From NCBI GenBank assembly GCA_948144175.1, contig CANXME010002549.1:2193712-2257711 (forward strand): 64,000 bases of DNA, read 5' to 3'. The notes under the pieces were generated by a model. It saw nothing but the letters and a program-made list of their open reading frames with translations, had not been told where the DNA came from and searched no databases. The stretch comes from Closterium sp. NIES-65 (taxonomy: Eukaryota; Streptophyta; Zygnematophyceae; Desmidiales; Closteriaceae). How positions within the stretch are numbered: position 1 is the stretch's first letter; the number at the start of each line of letters is the position of its first letter. The position numbers and the translations under genes are program-made. This document shows positions 20,900 through 33,500 of this stretch, one piece after another.

Positions 20900-21360
20900 A
20901 CTAGGAGAAGGGGAAAGGTTGGTGGTGGTAGCAGCGGTGAGGGTGGCGGAGGAGGTGGCATTCCAAGTGCACCTGGTGCAGGCGGCACTGAGGGTGGTCA
21001 TGGGTCTGCGGGCCAAGCGGGAGGAGGAGTTGGCCCTGGGGGCAGTGAGGAGGCGATGCAGCAGCGGCTACAGCACGGGCAGCAGTAACAGCCACAACAC
21101 GGACAGCAGCAGCAGCAGGTGCAGCGACAAGGAAAGCAGCAGTTTCAGCAATGGGTTCCGGGGAGCGCTGGCCGTAGCAGCGCCCCAACCAGTTGGAGGC
21201 CTCGTCCCACTGGCCATGACATTGGCCTTTGTGACTAATGGATCATGACTAGTCGACGCCAGGACACCCTCTGTGGGCGTCTGGCCCACTCTACAGCGCG
21301 CTGCTTTAGTCACCTTGACAACCTGTACCGTCACCGCTTCGACCTTGAGGCGATTCCGAT
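20900..21360 (+). pseudogene. Element H gag C-terminus with zinc knuckle
   Basis: A Gly-rich then Gln-rich run (about 20930-21170) is followed by L-C-G-R-L-A-H-S-T-A-R-C-F near 21270-21310, the second half of a family-2 zinc knuckle. A helical stretch beginning H-L-D-N-L-Y follows. The frame has stops, for example near 21085 and 21240. The protein would have been the nucleocapsid part of Gag. Confidence 0.6.
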
Positions 21361-21499
21361 TTAGGTTTTTGATATGAAGATTGATGATGCTCGTGCTTAT
21401 GCTATGTATGCTGATGTTGACTATAGACTAGGATCTATTTACTTGCATGTTCCTTGACTAGGATTTTTGCCTGTTGTTAATGTAGGTGCTTGTATAGTT

Positions 21500-21903
21500 A
21501 CTAGCCTAAGTGTGACGTCGGGTGACGCGTCGCTCTTCTTCGTGCTTAACTCCGGCGCATCTTAGTGCTTCTTCTGCAACCACACCACCATCACACCTCT
21601 TCTTGCACTAGTTTCAGTTGCCTTGGCTGATCCTACTTTAGGACCAACTATCGTTCACAGCTATACCACCCTCCTATGCCTGGTTGTCCCCTCAGGCTCC
21701 CTCACTGGTTTCCACATCCTCTTGTTCTCCAAGAACTTGGTGGGTGTTGGACACCTTCGGGATCTCAGTGTCGGCACCTTCTTTCCTCCGCACGAGCGCT
21801 TTACGACTTGCACTAACGGTGCAACTGGGCTCCTTTGGCCACATTTCATCACAATCCGCATACAGGTTTCTTTACAATGCATACTACATCCCCCGAGGTA
21901 GCT
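21500..21903 (+). pseudogene. Element H aspartic protease
   Basis: The active-site region reads F-F-V-L-N-S-G-A-S-stop-C-F-F near 21535-21575. The catalytic Asp is replaced by Asn and a TAG follows four codons later. Downstream S-V-A-L-A-D-P-T, V-P-S-G-S-L and N-L-V-G-V-G-H-L are the expected family-2 protease strands. The open part 21623-21903 ends at a stop. It is inactive on two counts. Confidence 0.75.
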
Positions 21904-21919
21904 GCGTCTGGTCAGGTTG

Positions 21920-22241
21920 CTGCGTCGTGCTCTTGTCGGTCACCCACTCACGCGAGAGTCTTCTCGCACCACCATCTTGGCCAACCTTCACTTCCACACC
22001 TCCGTTACATGTCTAGCCACGGTCTTTTCTCAGGTATCCCGTCCTTCCTTCCGTTGCTTCCTCCGTCACCTGCGCCATCGTGCACTCTTTGCGTCAAAGG
22101 TCGACTGTGCGCCACCCCTCACTCCTCCTCCCTTGCACCTGCCACTGCGTCTTTTCAGACTCTGCACTTGGACGTTTGAGGGCCCTCCTTGGTTGCGGGG
22201 TCAGGCGGCAAGAACTTCTTCTTCGTTGTTGTGGACGAATG
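21920..22241 (+). pseudogene. Element H integrase, first part
   Basis: H-H-H-L-G-Q-P-S-L-P and C-T-L-C form the GAG-pre-integrase zinc motif (about 21970-22100). L-H-L-D-V near 22165 carries the first catalytic Asp, followed by a stop. V-V-V-D-E near 22230 is the next core strand. It is cut at 22241 by element B and continues at 28062. Confidence 0.75.
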
Positions 22242-23335
22242 TGTTGGTGTAAGGGCCTAATAAACTCAAGCTATTAAGACTTTATCACACTTAAAAACCT
22301 CTCCTCGGGGTCACCTCCAAGGGTCCTTGGGTGCCTGGTACAAGACCAGCCCCTATCCTCGGGTCCGAGTTTGTAGAGAGAGGGATCAAGAGGGACTTAG
22401 TCAAAACAGCAAGAGTACCTTGAACGTCGCGCAGCGTATCGTGCAGACCGTAGATCGGATTAAACTGAGAATTTACTATATCGAAGCATACTCTAAGAGC
22501 TTTAAAATAAGCCAGGTTGCCTCGCGAAAAGTTTTGCCATTACGAAGTTATGGGTCGGACAGCGTTAGCCTAGCGTTGGAGTGCTAGCGTACTAGCGTTG
22601 ACTCGGGTAGCATTCCGCCGTCGCACCGCGTAGAAATGAAATTCCAGGAAGGGAGGAATTCGCTTGAATCAATTAGACTATATTCAGGTACAAACAGAGA
22701 ATGAATAAATAGCTCTAGCTAACAAGGACCTTGGGAATCAACCTGGGAACAACCAGGGATGATCCCAAATAATTCCAAGCAACAGAACCAACCTGGCTGG
22801 ACAAAATAGCAGGTGGTAGGTTGGTGAACAACCTCTGGTTCTGTTTTTCCAACCTGGGAAAACAACAACCAGGTTCAGGTCCTAAAAACAGAACCTGTTT
22901 CGTCTTTGCCCAACCAGCCAAAAGCTGGTTCCGCTGGTTTCCCCTGGCCCTGTAGCATGCAGATACAGACAAACAACATCCAACCTTCACCTAAATTGTA
23001 CCCCTATAGTGCCTGCCCTGCTACACTATAGTCAACCAAGCAAAACAGTACAATTTTGAGTTGGATAGAACTGAATCTGCACAATCAATTCAACCGAACC
23101 GCAAAGCTTCCATCTTGGGTTCCTTTGCGAGCTCGTCCTTTCTGCTTGTACTGTTCGTAACGCGTACAATGTTGTGCCAAAGCGCATAATGCGCGAGTAC
23201 CTGCAATTGCTTCAAGCGAAAATTGCGAAAGCAAACAAACACACGAACATACCATTCACACGCAAATGCAATCGCACACGCATACTCGTACAAACAGACG
23301 GCAGGATGTCGTGCAATGTGAATTTGCACCCAACA
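22242..23335 (-). repeat. 3' LTR of element B
   Basis: It is a full-length LTR in reverse orientation (TGTTGGTGTAAGG...GCACCCAACA), 1,094 bp, followed on its inner side by the inverted polypurine tract CACTCCCCCTCAGCC. Confidence 0.95.
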
Positions 23336-23377
23336 CACTCCCCCTCAGCCTGCCGGCTGCATCCGCATCATTCCATA

Positions 23378-26300
23378 CTAGTTCATGCTCATTCCACTCA
23401 TGCGCACACAACGTCAATGAGGCTCATCCGCAAGCCTGTTGGTGAGGAAGTCTGCTGGCTGCTGGTGAGTCTTGATGTAGATCGGATTCACCGTCCCCCT
23501 CTTCACCTCCTTACGCAGCCAGTGCCACTTGATACGCATGTGCTTATTGAGCCCATGAAGCACAGCGTTCCTGGCCATTCCAAGAGCCCCCTTGCTATCA
23601 CAAAATAGCGGCGTAGCAACCTTCTGCTCCTGACCAATCTCCTCTAACAACCTCCTCAGCCAAATCACCTCCTTCACCCTGTGGAACATTGCCATGTACT
23701 CTGACTCCACGGAAGAGAGTGCTGTCTCCGTCTGCTTCTTTGACCTCCAACTAACCGGTCCTCCCCCAACTACGCAGATGTATCCTCCCACAGATGAGGA
23801 ATCCTCCTTCTCAGAGGCCCACGTAGCATCGGTAAAGCAAGTGAGAAAAAGCTTGCCTTCTCCAAGCCTCTCCCCCTTCTCTTTCAGCACCTCAACCCCT
23901 TTCTGCTTCACCTGTGCAGATGTGGAGTATTGAACTCCAATGCTTGGGTGAGAGTTCAGATACTTCACCACACACTCAGCTGCATCCACCTGCTCCTCTG
24001 ATGGATTCTGCACCACCCTAGCTAGCTGCCCAACCGAGAAAGAGATGTCGGGCCTCGTGTGAACTACTGCATACAAGAGGCTGCCCACCAAGGACTGAAA
24101 TTGCTGCTGCTCCTCGGCTTCAACCCCTTCATCCTCTGCAGCTTTCACAAGCTTGAATTCTGCTGGCAGGGGAGTTGCAACCTTGCGCTCATTCTCAATT
24201 CCGTACTGCTCCCCAAGCTCCTTGATGAACTTCTCCTGGTGCAGCTTCAACCACCTGTGATCCAGATCCCTCTCCACGTGCATCCCGAGGTAGTACTTTA
24301 CCTCCCCAAGGTTCTTGCACTTGAAGTTCTCCATCAGCTACTGCTGCACCTTCTGGATCTCCTTCATGCTGCTGCTAAAGAGAAGAATGTCGTCCACATA
24401 GACCAGAAACAGCACCAGCTTCTCCCCCTCCCCCTTGAGAAAGAGGCTCTCATCACAGCTGCTGGTTCTGAATCCCATCTCCTCTAAAACAGCTGCCAAC
24501 TTCTGGTACCAGCAGCGTGGCGCCTGCTTCAAGCCGTAGATGGACTTTTTCAGCTTGCACACCCTGCCCGTACCATCCTCATACCCAGGTGGCTGCGTCA
24601 TGAATACCTCCTCCTCTAAAATCCCGTTGAGGAATGCCGTTGATATGTCCATCTGGATAATGAACTTCCCACTAATGGCTGCATCTGCCAACAAGACACG
24701 AAGGGTAGGGGGTTTGGCAGTGGGAGCAAAGATCTCATTGAAGTCCCGCTTCTCCTTCTGCATAAACCCCTTAGCCACCAACCTACTCTTATAGATGGTA
24801 ACCTGCCCCTTGTCGTCAGTCTTGATCCTTAGCACCCACTTGCATTGTACCGCTTTCTTTCCCTCAGGCAACACCACTAGTTCCCAAGTCCCATTCTCCA
24901 GCAGGCTCTGGTACTTAGCATCCCTAGAAGCCAGCCATTTGTCCCTATCTGGTCCAGCTAATGCCTCCTCCATGCTAGCTGGTTCCTCTGGTGCAGGGGC
25001 AAGAAAACAGTACGCAGACTCATCCTCCTCATCCGGGTCATAGCCATGCGGTAGACTCAGCAATGCCTCCTCAGTCCCAAGCTGCTGCTCCGCTACATCA
25101 GCTCCTGCAGTCAGCTTCTTAGTAGCCATACGGGTACGTCCTAGCCTGGAGACGGGTGTCTCCCTTCCTTCATAACGACACCCTTCGGCTTCTTATTTTT
25201 TCCCTGCTGCTGCTCTCCTCCCTCGGATCCAGCAGCTCCACTAGTGCTACCGCTAGTCTCCACGCCATTTTCTCCACCAGCAGGTGCCTCCTGCACCTTC
25301 TCTTTATCACCACCCTCTGCAGCTGCCTCCTCTCCCTCCTCCCACACACTAGGAGTCAGGTCCAGCTGCATGGTGATCTGATCCATCTGCTGGGACACCC
25401 TGGCCTCCGGCTGTTTCTCCCAGCTCCCATACATCATGCCCTCAACAAACTTCACATCCCTGCTGACAAACAACACACCCTTGGAAGGCTCCCACAGCAG
25501 CCATCCCTTGCTCTCAGCAGCCAGCCCCAAATGCACACACCAGATTGCACTCGCCCCCAACTTACTGCGGTAGATCTTGGGTACGTGGGCGACTGCCATG
25601 CAACCGAACACCCTCAGCATGTCCACCGACGGCTTCCTCCCAAGCCACCTCTCCAACGGCACCCACGAGTCATCCCCAACCTTTGTGAGTACCCTGTTCC
25701 TAGCGACGGTAGCATGCCGAACAGCATGGGGCCACATCAAGTTGCCCAGCCCAGATTCTATGAGCAGCGCCCTAGCTGTCTCCAGAATTGTCCGGTTCGC
25801 CCGTTCTGCTACACCGTTGGACTGTGGGGTATAAGCCGTGGTCAGCTCCCTCTGGATGCCCTGCTTCTTGAGCCAGGCCGTCATCTCAGCTCCAAGGAAC
25901 TCACCACCCCGATCTATCCTAATCCGCTTCACCACACACTCCGCTTGCTTCTCCACTAACGGCAGCCAATCGTCCCGAATCGTGGAGGCGGCGTGATCTT
26001 TCTGCTTCAGCGGATACGCCCACATTAGCCTGCTCCAGTCATCCACTATGGTTAGGAAGTACCGCTCCCCCTTGTGCCCTTGCACCAGCAGCGGTCCCAC
26101 CAAGTCCATGTGAACCAGCTCCAACGGCTTTTTGCTCCTGCTAGCCACACTATGGAAGGGGAAACGGGTGAACTTTGAAAGGAGGCAAATTTCACAGTTA
26201 TCATCGGGTGGTTGTCCGTTCAGCTTCAAGCCCTTAACGGCTCCATCCTTCTCCAGCTGCTTCAGCAAAGGCATTGCCACATGCCCCAAACGTCGGTGTG

Positions 26301-27249
26301 CAGTTGCCCAATCTGTCTCCCCAGATCTGGCCGACACTTTCACACCAACCCCTCCAACGGCGTTGCACTCCCCCTGGGATGCAGACCCCTCTCCAGCCTG
26401 CCCCCCACCGTGCCACGCCAGTGCCGGCAGCTGCCACATAGATCTGTACACGTCCTTGCTCTCGTGCAGATCCCAAAGCACCCGATTGCCCAGCTTCCCC
26501 TTATAAGTGCGAGCCCCATCCGTGTTGGTGTTCACCCCAGCCTTGCCAAGCCTACGGAGGGAGATAAGGTTGGCCTTCAGGTCGGGGACGAGGAGAACGT
26601 CGTGCAGCACCACCGGCTTGCCATCCGCTCCCTTAAACGCAGCTCGTCCCGCACCAGCCACCTTCAACATGTGTCCAGAGGCAGAGCACACCTCATTAAT
26701 CGGTGCAGCGCGTACGTGGTCCAGCAGGTCCTTGCGCGGCGTCATTGTCCAAGCAGCGCCTGTGTCCAACACCCAATAGTCCAGGAGGTGCAGCTCTGCT
26801 CCAACCTTAGCAGATGCGTCTCCTTGCTCCCCCTTGTCTCCCACATGGAAGAATTGGCCCGCGGTGCGCTCCTTCTTCTTCTCCGCACCGCCGTTGCCCT
26901 TCGGGTTGTTGTCAGACAAATCAGCGACCATGTTGGCGCCGTTTTTCTGGTTCCTCCGCGCGCCGCCATCCTGGTGACGATTCTGGGGGGTCCATCCATC
27001 GGGTTTCTTATAGCACAAAAACCAGGGGTGCCCTTCCTTCTCACAATACCAGCAACTCCCTTTCATTTTGCCACCAGCACCCGACTTGCCCCCACGTCCA
27101 GATTTCGCACCGCGACCCCAACCGGTACCTCATTGTTGTTCGTCCTTCTCTGGACCACGTCCAGCACCACCGAAGCCACGTCCCTTGCCACGTCGGCTCC
27201 CTTGCATCCCGTAGCCGCTGCTGCCGTCGTCTCCACCCCTCAGTTGGCG
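23378..27249 (-). pseudogene. Element B gag-pol, truncated
   Basis: On the minus strand the first codons are lost. Coding resumes in the Arg/Gly-rich gag tail near 27249, with an indel near 27135. A 641-codon open stretch (25141-27066) then covers the zinc knuckle, protease D-T-G-A and the complete integrase DDE core. A frameshift near 25170 is followed by the RT (24338-25129, ending at a TAG from CAG) and the rest of RT with RNase H (23414-24334). A Trp-to-stop change ends it about 12 codons early at 23411-23413. Y-V-D-D is intact. Confidence 0.92.
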
Positions 27250-28061
27250 GCGAAAAGTTTTGCCATTACGAAGTTATGGGTCGGACAGCGTTAGCCTAGC
27301 GTTGGAGTGCTAGCGTACTAGCGTTGACTCAGGTAGCATTCCGCCGTCGCACCGCGTAGAAATGAAATTCCAGGAAGGGAGGAATTCGCTTGAATCAATT
27401 TCACTATATTCAGGTACAAACAGAGAAGGAATAAATAGCTCTAGCTAGCAAGGACCTTGGGAATCAACCTGGGAACAACCAAGGATGATCCCAAATAATT
27501 CCAAGCAACAGAACCAACCTGGCTGGACAAAATAGCAGGTGGTAGGTTGGTGAACAACCTCTGGTTCTGTTTTTCCAACCTGGGAAAACAACAACCAGGT
27601 TCAGGTCCTAAAAACAGAACCTGTTTCGTCTTTGCCCAACCAGCCAAAAGCTGGTTCCGCTGGTTTCCCCTGGCCCTGTAGCATGCAGATACAGACAAAC
27701 AACATCCAACCTTCACCTAAATTGTACCCCTATAGTGCCTGCCCTGCTACACTATAGTCAACCAAACAAAACAGTACAATTTTGAGTTGGATAGAACTGA
27801 ATCTGCACAATCAATTCAACCGAACCGCAAAGCTTCCATCTTGGGTTCCTTTGCGAGCTCGTCCTTTCTGCTTGTACTGTTCGTAACGCGTACAATGTTG
27901 TGCCAAAGCGCATAATGCGCGAGTACCTGCAAATGCTTCAAGCGAAAATTGCGAAAGCAAGCAAACACACGAACATACCATTCACACGCAAATGCATTCC
28001 CACACGCATACTCATACAAACAGGCGGCAGGATGTCGTGCAATGTGAATTTGCACCCAACA
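27250..28061 (-). repeat. Partial 5' LTR of element B
   Basis: Only the outer ~812 bp of the LTR remains. The inner ~280 bp, up to ACACCAACA, are deleted together with the gag start. The junction shows the shared tetranucleotide GCGA. Confidence 0.92.
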
Positions 28062-28610
28062 GAATGCATTCCTACACCACCGTGTTTCCTCTGCAGCAGA
28101 AGGCCCACGTGCCTGATGCTCTGAATCCCGTGGTTACTGGCCACTAGCGCTCAACACCAGTGCTCCCTCGTTGGGCTTTGTCAACATGCCTACAGCGGGG
28201 GTGAGTTCCGCTCTCGTGTCCTTGCCAAGTTTTATCGCGAGTAGTGCATCACCCAGTCCTTCACGCTTTTGGACTCGCCACAGGAAAATGGGGCTGCTGA
28301 GCGCAGCATAGGCCTGGTCATGGAGATCGCTCGTACCTCGATGATTCATGCCCGTGTATCCCATTTTCTGTGGCCTTTCGCGGTTCGCTACGCCAAGCAC
28401 TAGCTGAACCTCTGGCCTCGCGTCTCACGCCTAAAGGCTTCACCTACCAGTCTTTGGACCGGGTCGCCTGGGGTCGGAACGGAGTTTTGTGTCTGGGGCT
28501 GCCTTGCGCATGTCCACGACAACTATTGCCCCATCCGGTATGTCCCAGGTCACCTCTCCTCCCACGATAGCACGTCAGGTGTCGTCTCCTTTGCCACAGT
28601 CCCTCACGTC
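28062..28610 (+). pseudogene. Element H integrase, second part
   Basis: After the GAATG target copy the frames give T-T-V-F-P-L-Q-Q-K-A-H near 28075, then pieces matching the D-S-P-Q-x-N-G-x-A-E-R region near 28268-28300. Further pieces are F-L/C-W-P-F-A-V-R-Y-A near 28365-28390 and W-T-G-S-P-G-V-G-T-E-F near 28455. The reading is scattered over three frames with several stops. It is cut at 28610 by element C. Confidence 0.7.
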
Positions 28611-29419
28611 TGTTGGGTGCAAATTCACATTGCACGACATCCTGCCGTCTGTTTGTACGAGTATGCGTGTGCAAATGCATTTGCATGTTAATGGTATGTT
28701 CGTGTGTTTGCTTGCTTTCGCAATTTTCGCTTGAAGCATTTGCAGATACTCGCACAATGTGCGCTTCGGCATAACATTGTACGCGCTATGAACAGTACAA
28801 GCAGAAAGGACGAGCTTGCAAAGGAACCCAAGATGGAAACTTTGCGGTTCGGCTTACTTGATTGCGCAGATTCAGTTCTATCCAACTTGAAATTGTACTG
28901 TTTTGTTTGGTTGACTATAGTGTAGCAGGGCAGGCACTATAGGGGTACAATTTAGGTGAAGGTTGGATGTTGTTTGTCTGTATCTGCATGCTACAGGGCC
29001 AGGGGAAACCAGCGGAACCAGCATTTGGCTGGTTGGGCAAAGACAAAACAGGTTCTGTTTTTAGGACCTGAACCTGGTTGTTGTTTTCCCAGGTTGGAAA
29101 AACAGAACCAGAGGTTGTTCACCAACCTACCACCTGCTATTTTGTCCAGCCAGGTTGGTGCTGTTGCTTGGAATTATTTGGGATCATCCCTGGTTGTTCC
29201 CAGGTTGATTCCCAAGGTCCTTGTTAGCTAGAGCTATTTATTCCTTCTCTGTTTGTACCTGAATATAGTGAAATTGATTCAAGCAAATTCCTTCCTTGCT
29301 GGAATTTCCTTTCTACGAAGTGCGACGGCGGAATGCTACCCGAGTCAACGCTAGTACGCTAGCACTCCAACGCTAGGCTAACGCTGTCCGAGCCATAACT
29401 TCGTAATGGCAGAACTTTT
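28611..29419 (+). repeat. 5' LTR of element C, outer part
   Basis: The first 809 bp of the LTR are interrupted after GGCAGAACTTTT by C2. The rest resumes at 36236 with CTTTCGCGAGG and ends at 36523. Together they make a full LTR apart from the duplicated target bases. Confidence 0.93.
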
Positions 29420-30497
29420 TGTTGGGTGCAAATTCACATTGCACGACATCCTGCTGTCTGTTTGTACGAGTATGCGTGTGCGAATGCATTTACGTATGAA
29501 TGGTATGTTCGTGTGTTTGTTTGTTTTCGCAATTTTTGCTTGAAGCATTTGCAGGTACTCGCGCATTGTGCGCTTCGGCATAACATTGTACGAGCTATGA
29601 ACAGTACAAGCAGAAAGGACGAGCTCGCAAAGGAGCCCAAGATGGAAGCATTGTGGTTCGCCTTACTTGATTGCGCAGATTCAGTTCTATCCAACTCGAA
29701 ATTGTACTGTTTTGTTTGGTTGACTATAGTGTAGCAGGGCAGGCACTATAGGGGTACAATTTAGGTGAAGGTTGGATGTTGTTTGTCTGTATCTGCATGC
29801 TACAGGGCCAGGGGAAACCAGCGGAACCAGCATTTGGCTGGTTGGGCAAAGACAAAACAGGTTCTGTTTTGAGGACCTGAACCTGGTTGTTGTTTTCCCA
29901 GGTTGGAAAAACAGAACCAGAGGTTGTTCACCAACCTACCACCTGCTATTTTGTCCAGCCAGGTTGGTTCTGTTGCTTGGAATTATTTGGGATGATCCCT
30001 GGTTGTTCTCAGGTTCATTCCCAAGGTCCTTGGTAGCTAGAACTATTTATTTCTTCTCTGTTTGTACCTGAATATAGTCAAATTGATTCAAGCGAATTCC
30101 TTCCTTGCTGGAATTTCGTTTCTACGCGATGCGACGGCGGAATGCTAGTATGCTAGCACTCCAACGCTAGGCTAACGCTGTCCGAGCCATAACTTCGTAA
30201 TGGCAGAACTTTTCGCGAGGCAACTTGGCTTATTTTAAAGCTCTTAGAGTGAGCTTTGATATAGCGAATTCTCAGCTTAATCTGGTCGACGGTCTGCACG
30301 ATACGCTGCGCGACGTTCAAGGTACTCTTGCTGTTTTGACTAAGTCCCTCTTGATCCCTCTCTCTACAAACTCGGACCCGAGGATAGGGGCTGGTTTTGT
30401 ACCAGGCACCCAAGGACCCTTGGAGGTGACCCCGAGGAGAGGTTTTAAGTTTGATAAAGTCTTAATAGCTTGAGTTTATTAGGCCCTTACACCAACA
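29420..30497 (+). repeat. 5' LTR of element C2
   Basis: It is 1,078 bp. It lacks 15 bp present in its partner near 30146 (between GGAATGCTA and GTATGCTAGC), a deletion after insertion. Confidence 0.93.
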
Positions 30498-30500
30498 AGC

Positions 30501-30512
30501 TGGTATCAGAGC
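30501..30512 (+). other. Primer-binding site of element C2
   Basis: TGGTATCAGAGC lies three bases after the LTR and is intact. Confidence 0.92.
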
Positions 30513-30543
30513 TGCGTTATAGTGTTCCTCGTTATAGGCAGCT

Positions 30544-33500
30544 ATGGCGGGCAACACCTCGGCGGTAGCTGGTGAATCTTCAGCCCAAGATCGTAGCGGC
30601 AGCCAAGATTCTGGTGTTTCTGCGCCAAGGGGAGCGCGAACAAGCCAGGGCTCGCTGATCAAGGAGGTGCTGAAAAACTTCACCGTCGAGAAGTTCAATG
30701 GTGAGGGCTATGATGATTGGGCCTGGAAAATACAACTTTATTTCCGTCAGATCGGTTTGCTGAAACTAATGATTGGGGAGGAGCCTAGACCGAGTGACCC
30801 CGCCCTTCAGGAAGATTGGGACGAGCGCGCCTCGGCTGGTTACTACTTGATGTCGCAGAGTTTGGAGCTGAACCAGCGTCACCACGTCATGCACTTGCTG
30901 CCGGAGGTTGAGTGCGGTCCGAAGGCGTGGACCGTGTTGAAGGAGCTGCACGCCCCGACCTCCGTTGTTGCAACATTGATGCTGGAGAGGGAGCTGTCCG
31001 CGTTGCGCCTGAGCGAGGTAGAGCCGGTGCAACCTGTCCTGGACAAATTGCGCGACCTCTACGCGAAGTTGGCGATCGCGGGAATCACCTACCCGGAGCA
31101 GACCAAGTGCCTGAAGATGCTCTCGCTGCTGCCGGAATCGTGGCTTCAATTCACGAGCGGATTGAGCCTGCCGCAGAACCAGAGCTCGTGGACACTCGAG
31201 TGGGTGCGGACAAAGATTCTAGAGGAGGACTTCCGTCGCCGTCAACTGAGGGGTGGAGACGACGGCAGCAGCGGCTACGGGATGCAAGGGAGCCGACGTG
31301 GCAAAGGACGTGGCTTCGGTGGTGCTGGACGCGGTGCAAAGAAGGACGACGACTCCAACGACCAACAAGGAGGTACCGGTTGGGGTCGCGGTGCGAAATC
31401 TGGACGTGGGGGCAAGTCGGGTGCTGGTGGCAAAATGAAAGGGAGTTGCTGGTATTGTGAGAAGGAAGGGCACCCCTGGTTTTTGTGCTATAAGAAACCC
31501 GATGAATGGACCCCCCAGAATCGTCACCAAGATGGCGGCGCGCGGAGGAACCAGAAAAATGGTGCCAACATGATCGCTGATTCGTCCGACAACCCAAAGG
31601 GCAACGGCGGTGCGGAGAAGAAGAAGGAGCGCACCGCGGGCCAATTCTTCCATATGGGAGACAAGGGGGAGCAAGGAGACGCATCTGCCAAGGTTGGAGC
31701 AGAGCTGCACCCCCTGGATTATTGGGTGTTGGACACGGGCGCTGCTTGGACGATGACGCCACGCAAGGACCTGCTGGACCACGTACGCGCTGCACCGATC
31801 AACGAGGTGTGCTCCGCCTCTGGACACGCGCTGAAGGTGGCTGGTGCGGGACGAGCTGCGTTTAAGGGGGCGGATGGCAAGCCGGTGGTGCTGCACGACG
31901 TTCTTCTCGTTCCTGAACTCAAGGCCAACCTCATCTCCCTCCGTAAGCTTGGCAAGGCTGGGGTGAGCACTAGCACGGATGGGGCACGCACTTACAAGGG
32001 GAATCTGGGCAATCGGGTGCTTTGGGATCGGCACGAGAGCACGGACGTGTACAGATCCATGTGGCAGCTGCCGGCGTTGGCGTGGCATGGTGGGGGGCAG
32101 GCTGGAGAGGGGTCTGCATCCCAGGGGGAGTGCAACGCCGTTGGAGGGGTTGGTGTGAAAGTGTCGGCCAGATCTGGGGAGACGGATTGGGCAACGGCAC
32201 ACCGACGCTTGGGGCATGTGGCAATGCCTTTGCTGAAGCAGCTGGAGAAGGATGGAGCCGTTAAGGGCTTGAAGCTGAACGGACAACCACCCGATGATAA
32301 CTGTGAAATCTGTTTGCTGTCAAAGTTTACCCGTTTTCCCTTCCATAGTGTGGCTGGCAGGAGCAAGAAGCCATTGGAGCTGGTCCACATGGACTTGGTG
32401 GGGCCGCTGCCGGTTCAGGGACACAAGGGGGAGCGGTACTTTCTGACCATAGTGGATGATTGGAGCAGGCTTATGTGGGCATATCCGCTGAAGCAGAAGG
32501 ACCATGCCGCCTCTACGATACGGGAAGATTGGCTGCCATTCGTGGAGAAGCAAGCGGAGTGTGTGGTGAAGCGGATTAGGACAGATCGGGGTGGTGAGTT
32601 CCTTGGAGCTGAGATGACGGCCTGGCTCAAGAAGCAGGGCATCCAGAGGGAGCTGACCACGACTTACACCCCACAGTCTAACGGTGTAGCAGAACGGGTG
32701 AACCGGACAATTCTGGAGACAGCTAGGGCGCTGCTCATAGAATCTGGTCTGGGCAACTCCATGTGGCCCCATGCTGTTCGGCACGCTACCGTCGCTAGGA
32801 ACAGGGTACTCACAAAGGTTGGGGATGACTCGTGGGTGCCGTTGGAGAGGTGGCTTGGGAGGAAGCCGCCGGTGGACATGCTGAGGGTGTTTGGTTGCAT
32901 GGCAGTCGCCCACGTCCCCAAGACCTACCGCAGTAAGTTGGGGGCGAGTGCAATCTGGTGTGTCCATTTGGGGCTGGCTGCTGTGGGAACCTTCCAAGGG
33001 TGTGTTGTTTGACAGCAGGGATGTGAAGTTTGTTGAGGGCATGATGTATGGGAAATTGGAGAAACAGCCAGAGGCCAGGGTGTCCCAGCAGATGGAGCAG
33101 ATCACCATGCAGCTGGACCTGACTCCTAGTGTGTGGGAGGAGGGAGAGGAGGCAGCTGCAAAAGGTGGTGCTGGAGAGAAGGTGCAGGAGGCACCTGCCG
33201 GTGAAAACAATGGTGTGGAGACTAGCGGTAGCAATAGAGGAGCTGCTGGATCCGAGGGAAGAGAGCAGCAGCAGGGGAAAACTAAGAAGCCGAAGGGTGT
33301 TGTTATGAAGGGATGGGAGACACCCGTCTCCAGGCCAGGACGTACCCGTATGGCTACTAAGAAGCTGACTGCAGGAGCTGATGTAGCGGAGCAGCAGCTT
33401 GGGACTGAGGAGGCATTGCTGATTCTACCGCATGGCTATGACCCGGATGAGGAGGATGAGCCTGCGTACTGTTTTCTTGCCCCTGCACCAGAGGAACCAG

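Larger units (their letters stand above)
22242..28061 (-). mobile_element. Family-1 Ty1/copia element B, 5' part deleted
   Basis: Target duplication GAATG is at 22237-22241 and 28062-28066. The 3' LTR is complete (22242-23335). The 5' LTR is cut to 27250-28061. The two share diagnostic variants such as TTCGTAACGCG near 23155 and 27882. A deletion removes the inner LTR end, the primer site, the gag start and about 240 gag codons. The junction is at about 27246-27253. The element has no tRNA primer site, so it could not be copied again. Confidence 0.95.
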
